A stretch of 5,344 nt of DNA from Alistipes sp. UBA928 (lineage in GTDB: Bacteria > Bacteroidota > Bacteroidia > Bacteroidales > Rikenellaceae), in NCBI GenBank assembly GCA_002293665.1, contig DBDQ01000002.1:206-5549 (forward strand), given 5' to 3'. Shown here piece after piece: positions 1-5,344 of the stretch. The position numbers were made by a program, and so were the translations under genes. A model generated the notes under the pieces. It did not search any database. It was not told where the DNA came from and saw only the letters and a program-made list of their open reading frames with translations. Position 1 is the first letter of the stretch; every line of letters starts with the position of its first letter.

Positions 1-90
1 AGCTCGCCGGTGGTAGGTAGACATTGCACTCGACGTCGGGAGCACTTGCGCTTCACCGGAAAGTACCGAACCCCGCCCGCTCGCTGTGCC

Positions 91-147
91 AAAAAAGAAA
101 AAGAGCGCCTGCCATCTTCTCCTTGGGGGGAAGGAGGGGTGGCAGGC
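91..147 (-). terminator. Candidate rho-independent terminator or repeat hairpin, leftward
   Basis: Arms GCCTGCCA (107-114) and TGGCAGGC (140-147) pair perfectly. Inside them CTCCTT (119-124) pairs with AAGGAG (131-136) around a loop of six G. Read on the minus strand, the hairpin is followed at once by a T-rich run (GCTCTTTTTCTTTTTT, 91-106), which is the layout of an intrinsic terminator. It could be a second, backup terminator behind metH, or could end a short transcript starting near 258. The internal T-G wobble pairs form better in plus-strand RNA, so the structure may instead belong to a dispersed palindromic repeat. The hairpin is seen directly; its role is inferred. Confidence 0.4.
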
Positions 148-151
148 ACAA

Positions 152-185
152 TCCGGCAGGGTGGGGGGGATAGAAACCCGCCGGA
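152..185. repeat. Second G-rich intergenic hairpin
   Basis: TCCGGC (152-157) pairs with GCCGGA (180-185), and GGGT (159-162) pairs with ACCC (176-179), with A158 bulged. The loop contains seven consecutive G (163-169). It lies four bases from the hairpin at 107-147. Two neighbouring GC-rich palindromes in non-coding DNA resemble the paired units of dispersed intergenic repeats, but no second copy exists in this window to prove repetition. Confidence 0.35.
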
Positions 186-263
186 GTTCGTTAGCTAAAG
201 CCAACGGTAATATTTCGACATAACCGCTGTGCAGGGCGTAGTGTTAATACTCTTTTAGCGCAT

Positions 264-295
264 CAAATCTACCCGAAAAATACGATCCGAGCAAG
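264..295 (-). promoter_or_regulatory. Possible Bacteroidetes-type promoter, leftward
   Basis: On the minus strand TAGATTTG (264-271) fits the Bacteroidetes -7 consensus TAnnTTTG. About 20 bases upstream lies CTTG (292-295), a three-of-four match to the -33 TTTG. Transcription would run left from about 258 towards the hairpin and T-run at 91-147, giving an RNA of roughly 165 bases with no evident ORF. The motif is short and degenerate, and it lies directly behind the metH terminator, so it may be chance. Confidence 0.22.
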
Positions 296-297
296 AG

Positions 298-328
298 AAA
301 AAACAAAAACCCCCTCTAAAGAGGGGGC
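298..328 (-). terminator. Rho-independent terminator of the metH operon
   Basis: A perfect 7-bp stem (CCCCCTC at 310-316, GAGGGGG at 321-327) closes a four-base loop. Read on the minus strand it is followed by TTTTTGTTTTTT (298-309), a strong U-tract. It lies about 117 bases past the metH stop codon, and no gene is seen in between. The plus-strand side has only a short TTTT (330-333), so the element mainly serves leftward transcription. Confidence 0.85.
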
Positions 329-444
329 ATTTTGTCGGTTTTCAGTCTCTCCGATGTCTGATTGCGACGATTTTTTCGTCAAATCCAATACCTTCCACAG
401 TCAGTTTTCCCGCTACACTGCTATGCGGATTGAAACGGAAGTCG

Positions 445-3400
445 CTACTCTCCGCCAATAAGTTTTCGAATATCTTCGGGGCTCTTCCCGCGCCGCCGGG
501 CGTAGTCGTCGATCTGCTCGGGAGAGAGTGCTCCCAGCGTGAAGTAGCGTGCGCCGGCATCGGCCACCACGAGGCCGCAAAGTGCCTCACCCGGCTCGAT
601 CATGTAGTTGTCCGTCAGGCGCATGGAGGTTGTCTGCTGTACGGCCAACAGCGCAAAAACCTCCTCTTTGAGCGAATGATCGGGCGTCGCCGGATAGCCG
701 AACGCAAACCTCAGACCGCGGTATTTACCATGCACAGCCTCCTGCGGAGGGGTTTCGACTGGTCGGCCCTCTGTGTCGGTCTGGTAGCCCCACGCCACGC
801 GGCGAATAAATTCGTGCACCGACTCGGCAAAAGCTTCGGTCAAACGGTCTGCCAACAGCTTGGCCATGATTGCGTTATACTCGTCGCCCTCGGCCCGCAG
901 CCTCTCGGTGAACTCTTTCAACCCGACCCCGGCGGATAGGGCAAAAGCGCCTATGTAATCGTGCGTGTCTCCCGCCGTATCACCCGCCGCTTCGGCTGTA
1001 ACATAGTCAGCCACAGAAATATTGATGTCCAGACCGGTCTCCTGGCTGCGCAGTTGTGGCAGACGCACCTCACGACCGCGCGGATCGGTCACCACAATAT
1101 CGTCCACGGCACCCGGGCCCTCGTCATCACGCCCGCGCCGCGCGGGAAATATGCCCGCCACCCCTTCGAGCCGCAGGATATTTTCCGATTTTATGCGCTC
1201 GAGCAACCTTTCAGCATCCGCCCTAAGCTGCTCTTTCTGCTCATTCCCGCGCACCTGCCACGCGGCGTAAAACATTGACCAGTTGATATATGACTCAACC
1301 TCGGCGATCGGATGGCCCGAAAACACCACGCGACCCGTATGTTGCGGCACCACGACCTCCTCGGCCCGTTTCCGGTGGGCACGCCGCCTCGCCTCGGCCA
1401 GCGGCAGCGAGTTGCGCGACGCCGCGGTGCAGTTGTACAACTCGCGCTCGATCTGCTGCTGCTCGCGTATCCCCGCAATGAAATTTTCTGAATCAATGCC
1501 GGTAAGTCCCGCCATGATCCGAACATTCTCCGAAGCATCGCGCGAATGTACCACCACACCGCTGTACTCCGGCGCGATCTTCACCGCCGTATGCAGCCGC
1601 GAGGTGGTGGCGCCACCTATCAGCACCGGCGTCCGCACTCCGCGCCGTTCGAGCTCCCTCACCACGCGGATCATCTCGTCGAGCGACGGGGTGATCAGTC
1701 CGCTTAATCCAATGACATCCACGTTATGATACTGTGCTTTGTCGGCGATCCTCTTGGCCTCGACCATTACTCCGAGGTCGATTACTTCCCATCCGGCGGT
1801 CGAGGCAACCACCCCGACAATGTTCTTGCCTATGTCGTGCACGTCGCCGCGAACCGTGGCGAGCAACAGCTTGCCTGTAGCTTTTGATGCGGCTTTCATG
1901 CTTGATATATAGGGGTTTAGAGCGTCGACAGCACGCCGCATCACCCGCGCACTCTTCACCACCTGCGGCAGAAACATCTTCCCCTCGCCGAAAAGCGTGC
2001 CCACTTCACCCATCGCCGGCATCAATAGCTTGTCTATCACCTCCATAGGAGAGCCCACCTCGCCCAGCGCCTCTATGGCGTCGGCACCCACGAATTCGTC
2101 CACGCCTTTCAATACGGCATGCTTAATGCGCTCACCGACAGGTTTTTCACGCCACGCATCACGCGCCGCCGCCGAACTCCCGCTACCTGCGCCCGCGCCC
2201 GCCGCACTTCCAGCCGCCTTCAAAGTTTCAGCATAAGCCGACAAGCGTTCAGTCGCATCGGGCCGCCGATTCAAAACGACATCCTCGGCAAGCTCCAACA
2301 GTTGAGGTTCAATCTCGCTGTATATCTGGAGCATACCTGCATTGACGATCCCCATGTCGAGTCCTGCGCGCCGCGCCCAATAAAGAAACACAGAGTGCAT
2401 CGCCTCGCGCACTACCCCCGTGCCGCGAAACGAGAACGAAAGGTTGCTCACCCCCGCCGAAACGCGCGCCCAAGGCAGATTCGCCTTAATCCAGCGCGTC
2501 GCCTCTATAAAATCCACGGCGTAGTTGTCGTGCTCCGCAATGCCCGTGGCGACGGCCAACACATTGGGATCGAAAATTATATCTTCGGGCGGAAAGCCCT
2601 CATCCACAAGCAGTTTGTAGGCGCGAGCCGCCACCTCTATCTTACGCTCGAAAGTATCGGCCTGCCCCCGTTCGTCGAACAGCATCACCACCGCCGCCGC
2701 GCCGTAGCGCCTCACCAACTCGGCCCGCCGCAGGAACTCGGCCTCCCCCTCCTTAAGCGATATGGAATTCACAATGCTCTTACCCTGAACGCATTGCAGT
2801 CCTGCTTCAAGCACTTTCCACGACGAAGAGTCGATCATCACCGGCACCCGCGCAAGGTCGGGCTCGGCCGCCGCCATCAGCAGGAACCGCCTCATGGCCG
2901 CCACTCCGTCGATCATGCCATCGTCCATGCAAACGTCCACAACCTGAGCGCCTTGCACCACCTGGTCGCGTGCCACTCCAATCGCCTCGTCCCACCGTCC
3001 CTCGCGCACGAGCCGCGCGAACCGCGCCGAACCCGCCACATTGGCCCGCTCACCTATGTTCAAAAAATTACTCTCGGGCGTCAGCACCAGTGGCTCCAAT
3101 CCGCTCAAAACAGTCTCATGCCGCGGAGCAGGTAGCGGCCTCGGCGAATACCGGGTCGCAAGAGCCGCCACAAGCCGCGTATGATCGGGAGTCGTGCCGC
3201 AGCAACCGCCCACGATATTGGCCACACCGCGCCGCAGAAACTCCTCGATGTCGGCGGCAAACATCTTCGGCGTCTCGTCGTAACCGCCTGAAAGATTGGG
3301 CAGTCCGGCATTGGGATGTGTCGATACCCTGCACTCGGCTACCCCGGCCAGTCGCTCCAGATAGGGCAGCATCTGCCGCGCTCCAAAAGCGCAGTTCAAC

Positions 3401-4164
3401 CCGATAGATAATAAACCGCCCGTGCGGCTCGAGCCCGCATGCGCAACGGAGGTGTAGAAAGCCTCCACCGTCTGTCCCGACAGCGTGCGTCCCGAGGTGT
3501 CGGCAATGGTACCCGACACCATCACTGGCACAATATCTTCCGAAGAACGCTCACCATTCAGCCGCGAGACGGCAAAAAGCGCAGCCTTGGCATTCAGCGT
3601 ATCGAAAACCGTCTCGACGAGCAACACATCTGCGCCACCGTCCACCAACCCCCGAGCCTGTTCATAATAAGCCTCGGCCAGTTCGGAAAAAGTAACATCG
3701 CGCGCGGCCGGGTCATCGGCATTGGCCGCCAGCGCCGCCGTGCGGTTGGTGGGGCCCATAGAACCCGCTACATATCTGGGATGCGAGGGGTCGGCCGCCG
3801 TGAAACGATCCGCCGCCGCACGCGCCAGAGCCGCCGCCGCACGGTTGAGTTCGTAGACGTGCGACTGCAAACCGTAGTCGGCCATCGAGATGGCGTTGGC
3901 GTTGAAACTGTCGGTCGAGATTATGTCGGCGCCCGCCTCGAGGTACGCCTCGTGGATGCCGGAGATCACGTCGGGCCGAGTCAGCACCAACACGTCGTTA
4001 CACCCCTTGAGCGGCACTTTCCAGTCGGTGAAACGGTTGCTTCTAAAGTCCTCTTCCGTCAGGCCGTGGCGTTGGATCATTGTCCCCATCGCGCCGTCGA
4101 GCACCAGAATGCGTTCCGCAAGTGCGTCGTATATGGTTTTTCCCCCCATTAATTTTATACCCAT
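445..4164 (-). CDS. metH: Cobalamin-dependent methionine synthase (EC 2.1.1.13)
   Basis: This cytoplasmic enzyme transfers the methyl group of 5-methyltetrahydrofolate to homocysteine through methylcobalamin, giving methionine and tetrahydrofolate. All four modules are present in 1239 residues, close to the roughly 1227 of the E. coli enzyme. The homocysteine module (about 12-335) begins ILVLDGAMGTMIQ and carries the three zinc-ligand cysteines C258 and C321-C322. The pterin module spans about 355-640 (FLNIGERANVAGS at 367-379). After an Ala/Gly/Ser linker (650-668), the cap and B12 modules follow (about 670-890), with D774-V-H776-D-I-G; H776 is the expected cobalt ligand, and the SGLITPSLDE motif starts at 821. 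The AdoMet reactivation module (about 910-1239) contains R1152 and GYPATPDH. The stop is TAG. Translation may start at the first ATG (4164), which abuts the upstream stop, or at Met6 (4149), which follows an A/T-rich stretch. No cobalamin or SAM riboswitch is seen upstream. Confidence 0.97.
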   Translation of the reverse strand: MGIKLMGGKTIYDALAERILVLDGAMGTMIQRHGLTEEDFRSNRFTDWKVPLKGCNDVLVLTRPDVISGIHEAYLEAGADIISTDSFNANAISMADYGLQSHVYELNRAAAALARAAADRFTAADPSHPRYVAGSMGPTNRTAALAANADDPAARDVTFSELAEAYYEQARGLVDGGADVLLVETVFDTLNAKAALFAVSRLNGERSSEDIVPVMVSGTIADTSGRTLSGQTVEAFYTSVAHAGSSRTGGLLSIGLNCAFGARQMLPYLERLAGVAECRVSTHPNAGLPNLSGGYDETPKMFAADIEEFLRRGVANIVGGCCGTTPDHTRLVAALATRYSPRPLPAPRHETVLSGLEPLVLTPESNFLNIGERANVAGSARFARLVREGRWDEAIGVARDQVVQGAQVVDVCMDDGMIDGVAAMRRFLLMAAAEPDLARVPVMIDSSSWKVLEAGLQCVQGKSIVNSISLKEGEAEFLRRAELVRRYGAAAVVMLFDERGQADTFERKIEVAARAYKLLVDEGFPPEDIIFDPNVLAVATGIAEHDNYAVDFIEATRWIKANLPWARVSAGVSNLSFSFRGTGVVREAMHSVFLYWARRAGLDMGIVNAGMLQIYSEIEPQLLELAEDVVLNRRPDATERLSAYAETLKAAGSAAGAGAGSGSSAAARDAWREKPVGERIKHAVLKGVDEFVGADAIEALGEVGSPMEVIDKLLMPAMGEVGTLFGEGKMFLPQVVKSARVMRRAVDALNPYISSMKAASKATGKLLLATVRGDVHDIGKNIVGVVASTAGWEVIDLGVMVEAKRIADKAQYHNVDVIGLSGLITPSLDEMIRVVRELERRGVRTPVLIGGATTSRLHTAVKIAPEYSGVVVHSRDASENVRIMAGLTGIDSENFIAGIREQQQIERELYNCTAASRNSLPLAEARRRAHRKRAEEVVVPQHTGRVVFSGHPIAEVESYINWSMFYAAWQVRGNEQKEQLRADAERLLERIKSENILRLEGVAGIFPARRGRDDEGPGAVDDIVVTDPRGREVRLPQLRSQETGLDINISVADYVTAEAAGDTAGDTHDYIGAFALSAGVGLKEFTERLRAEGDEYNAIMAKLLADRLTEAFAESVHEFIRRVAWGYQTDTEGRPVETPPQEAVHGKYRGLRFAFGYPATPDHSLKEEVFALLAVQQTTSMRLTDNYMIEPGEALCGLVVADAGARYFTLGALSPEQIDDYARRRGKSPEDIRKLIGGE

Positions 4165-4950
4165 CTATTTTTTGAATATCTCGATCTCGAAGAGTCGGTT
4201 CCAGTTCTTGCCGGTCACGAAAATGCGTTCGCCCTCTTCGTCCCAGGCGATGCCGTTCATCACGTCGGTGTCGCGAGTGACGATCAGCCGCGAGACTATG
4301 CCCGTGAAGTCGATCACACCCTCGACGCGACCGTCGGCGGGATCGATGATGATTACCTCGTTGGTCATGTAGATGTTTGCCCAAATGCGTCCTTCGATCC
4401 ACTCGAGTTCGTTGACATCGTAGACGGGCCGGCCCGCGTTGCGAACGACGATGGTGCGTTCCGCGTCAAAGGTCGCCGGGTTGCGCACGACGATGTTGGG
4501 CGTGCCGTCGCTCATGTAGAGCTTCGCCCCGTCGGTCGTCAGGCCCCAGCCCTCGCCCTTGTAGCTGAACTCTCTCCGGAGCTCGAACGTGTCGGCGTCG
4601 TAGACGAAGCACTTGCCCTGTTGCCAGGTCAGTTGGAATATTTCATCACCGATGAGGGTCGTGCCCTCGCCGAAATAGTGGTCGGCAAGGGCTATCTTTT
4701 GCCTCACTTCGCCCGTGGCGGGGTCGACCCTGCGCAGCGTCGACGAACCGTGCTCGCCGGTGCTCTCGTAGAGTTCGCCCTCGCTCCAGAACAACCCCTG
4801 GGTGTAGGCGCCGGTGTCATGGGGATGAGAGTTAACTATTTTGTAGCCGTAGCGCACGGGCGCATCGCCGGCGTTTCCGCGTCCTCGTTGCGAGGCGCGA
4901 GGGCCGCACGCCACCAGACATGCGGCGATCATTATCAAAGCATATCTCAT
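4165..4950 (-). CDS. Glutaminyl-peptide cyclotransferase family lipoprotein
   Basis: The protein belongs to the plant/bacterial (papaya-type) glutamine cyclotransferase family, five-bladed beta-propellers that convert N-terminal glutamine of peptides to pyroglutamate. Family signatures in this 261-residue protein are HPHDTGAYTQGL (42-53), YESTGEHGSSTLR (61-73), FGEGTTL (93-99), QLTW (106-109), GEGWGLTTDG (132-141), MSDGT (146-150), NELEWIEGRIWAN (180-192), MNGIAWD (231-237) and FVTGKNW (244-250). The start at 4950 gives a short lipoprotein signal (MRYALIMIAA) with lipobox LVAC and acylated C15. An in-frame ATG at 5031 would bury this signal and read through the promoter, so I reject it. Residues after C15 (GPRASQRGRG) lack the acidic stretch typical of surface-exported Bacteroidetes lipoproteins, which suggests a periplasm-facing anchor. 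Its TAG stop is directly followed by the metH ATG, implying co-transcription and possibly translational coupling. The physiological substrate is unknown, and no functional link to methionine synthesis is evident. Confidence 0.9.
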   Translation of the reverse strand: MRYALIMIAACLVACGPRASQRGRGNAGDAPVRYGYKIVNSHPHDTGAYTQGLFWSEGELYESTGEHGSSTLRRVDPATGEVRQKIALADHYFGEGTTLIGDEIFQLTWQQGKCFVYDADTFELRREFSYKGEGWGLTTDGAKLYMSDGTPNIVVRNPATFDAERTIVVRNAGRPVYDVNELEWIEGRIWANIYMTNEVIIIDPADGRVEGVIDFTGIVSRLIVTRDTDVMNGIAWDEEGERIFVTGKNWNRLFEIEIFKK

Positions 4951-4975
4951 AATTTTCAGTCGGTTTCCAACGGCA

Positions 4976-4983
4976 CAAAGGTA
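4976..4983 (-). promoter_or_regulatory. -7 promoter element of the cyclotransferase-metH operon
   Basis: The minus strand reads TACCTTTG, an exact match to the Bacteroidetes -7 consensus TAnnTTTG. It lies 25 bases upstream of the ATG at 4950, predicting a leader of about 20 bases that ends in A/T-rich sequence (GAAAATT) before the start. No good TTTG is seen at the usual spacing of about 20 bases; the nearest TTTG (4996-4999) is only 12 bases away. The position supports the start at 4950 and rules against the longer frame. Confidence 0.65.
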
Positions 4984-5012
4984 TGAAAAAACCACCAAAG
5001 AATCCCGCCTTT

Positions 5013-5066
5013 TTCTTGAACCGCATTCCAAAAGTTGGACAAGACTTTCGGTGTGCGGTTCATTCT
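5013..5066. mobile_element. 46-bp palindromic IS relic or MITE with 4-bp target duplication
   Basis: Positions 5017-5062 form an imperfect palindrome. TGAACCGCA (5017-5025) pairs with TGCGGTTCA (5054-5062), and pairing continues inward with CC/GG and AAAGT/ACTTT across two mismatches, leaving an 8-base loop. Both outer ends read TGAACCGCA inward. The left end continues to CCAAAAGTTGGAC (5028-5040), which resembles the termini of IS3-family IS150-group elements as I remember them (TG..CTGCACCC....GTTGGAC). The element is flanked on both sides by TTCT (5013-5016 and 5063-5066), fitting a 4-bp target-site duplication. No transposase is present, so it is either an internally deleted IS or a minimal non-autonomous element. 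It lies between two divergent promoters and could also work as a cruciform or operator. Confidence 0.6.
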
Positions 5067-5110
5067 GAGGCAGGTTCTTTGTATTGGTGCGGTGTTTGTG
5101 AATTTAACAT

Positions 5111-5119
5111 TATCTTTGC
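5111..5119 (+). promoter_or_regulatory. -7 promoter element of the yitT-like gene
   Basis: TATCTTTGC fits the Bacteroidetes -7 consensus TAnnTTTG and ends 15 bases before the ATG at 5135, so the leader would be only about 10 bases. A convincing -33 TTTG is lacking at the usual spacing: TTTG at 5095-5098 is too close, and ATTG at 5083-5086 is slightly too far. With the leftward promoter near 4980 it makes this a divergent promoter region. Confidence 0.55.
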
Positions 5120-5134
5120 GGCAAAACTCACGGA

Positions 5135-5344
5135 ATGATAAATCCGACACAGTTGTATCTGAGGGTCAGGGGTGATCTGCACTCGTGGAAATGGTGGTCG
5201 TCATGGTTCGTAATACTCCTCGGTTGTACGGTCATGTCGTTGGGGTTCATTCTGTTCATGTATCCCTACAAGATCACGCCGGGCGGAATTTGGGGCATGA
5301 CCACAATCCTGCACGAGATTTTTCCCGCCATTCCGCAGGGGTGG
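5135..5344 (+). CDS. YitT family membrane protein, N-terminal part
   Basis: The first 70 residues are present and the gene runs off the right edge. The product starts MINPTQLYLRVRG, followed by a Trp-rich basic stretch (W18-K-W-W-S-S-W24) and a first membrane segment at about 24-43. Next comes PYKITPGGIWGMTTILHEIF (44-63), which fits the signature of YitT/DUF161 proteins, in which a first helix leads into a P-x-K-I-x-P-G-G loop. These are multi-pass inner-membrane proteins, often with a C-terminal DUF2179 domain (here outside the window), and their substrate is not firmly established. The start ATG follows GGA and an A-rich leader, and lies 15 bases behind a TAnnTTTG motif. It is transcribed divergently from the metH operon. 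The family assignment rests on the N-terminus only. Confidence 0.8.
   Translation, partial: MINPTQLYLRVRGDLHSWKWWSSWFVILLGCTVMSLGFILFMYPYKITPGGIWGMTTILHEIFPAIPQGW

Larger units (their letters stand above)
1..297. other. Gene-free region at the left edge
   Basis: I can support no gene here. One plus-strand frame is open from the window edge to a TAA at 196-198. Its translation is Arg/Pro/Gly-rich, runs straight through both hairpins (including CAKKEKERLPSSPWGEGG) and resembles no protein I know. It is more likely a by-product of GC-rich repeat DNA than a gene, although the tail of a plus-strand gene beginning outside the window cannot be excluded. CGACGTCG at 31-38 is a perfect 8-bp palindrome. 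A short stem at 190-205 (GTTAGC and GCCAAC) pairs fully, with a G-U wobble, only in minus-strand RNA. From about 199 to 297 the DNA is AT-richer and holds no recognisable RNA gene. Confidence 0.5.

Noticed and set aside
10..198. Plus-strand open frame of 62 codons starting with GTG
   Set aside because: No recognisable domain, biased composition, and it passes through two strong hairpins; more likely repeat DNA than a gene.
366..380. Small hairpin GACGA/TCGTC with a T5 loop in the metH 3' region
   Set aside because: Only 5 bp and no T-run behind it on the minus strand; the strong terminator lies further on at 298-328.
342..444. Minus-strand frame continuing past the metH stop (ending FDEKIVAIRHRRD), as a possible small gene or frameshifted MetH tail
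   Set aside because: It has no ATG outside metH and is in another frame. MetH already ends at the length expected for the family, so this is best read as 3' untranslated sequence.
430..939. Plus-strand open frame of 169 codons opposite the metH 3' part
   Set aside because: Antisense to the conserved reactivation domain, with no recognisable product.
2119..3135. Long plus-strand open frame of 338 codons opposite metH
   Set aside because: It lies wholly inside the metH gene on the other strand and is Arg/His-rich with no family signature. Long antisense frames are expected opposite GC-rich genes.
3439..4152. Plus-strand open frame of 237 codons opposite the metH 5' part
   Set aside because: Arg/Val-rich composition typical of an antisense shadow; the minus strand encodes the conserved homocysteine domain here.
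4951..5031. N-terminal extension of the cyclotransferase to an ATG at 5031
   Set aside because: It would bury the lipoprotein signal peptide inside the protein, read through a perfect -7 motif and enter the IS-like palindrome.
5017..5062. The palindrome as a bidirectional terminator
   Set aside because: No T-run follows it in either direction, and both neighbouring genes diverge from it, so nothing needs terminating there.

Overview
The window looks like a chromosomal segment of a GC-rich member of the Bacteroidales. The evidence is Bacteroidetes-type -7 promoter motifs (TAnnTTTG) in front of both divergent transcription units, A-rich start regions with little Shine-Dalgarno sequence, and protein sequences typical of the phylum. 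The high GC of the coding DNA would suit an Alistipes-like (Rikenellaceae) organism, but that placement is inference only.

Layout from left to right. Positions 1-297 hold no gene I can support. They contain two consecutive G-rich hairpins (107-147 and 152-185), the first of which reads as a terminator on the minus strand. There is also a possible minus-strand promoter (264-295), so a small RNA or a dispersed intergenic repeat is possible. A strong rho-independent terminator (298-328) ends the leftward operon. metH (445-4164, minus) encodes a complete 1239-residue cobalamin-dependent methionine synthase with all four modules. It is immediately preceded by a lipoprotein of the glutamine cyclotransferase family (4165-4950, minus). 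The two genes abut exactly (TAG then ATG), so they are almost certainly co-transcribed from a promoter near 4980. A divergent intergenic region (4951-5134) carries promoters in both directions. The window ends inside a rightward gene (5135 onward) for a YitT-type membrane protein.

The most notable item lies in the divergent intergenic region. It is a 46-bp near-palindrome (5017-5062) whose two ends resemble the termini of IS3-family, IS150-group insertion sequences, and it is flanked on both sides by the 4-bp direct repeat TTCT. It looks like an IS internal-deletion relic or a very small MITE sitting between two promoters.

Functionally, metH makes methionine from homocysteine and regenerates tetrahydrofolate in the cytoplasm. 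Its operon partner is an exported enzyme with no obvious metabolic link to it, and no riboswitch is visible. I see no phage, CRISPR, toxin-antitoxin or defence system in the window.
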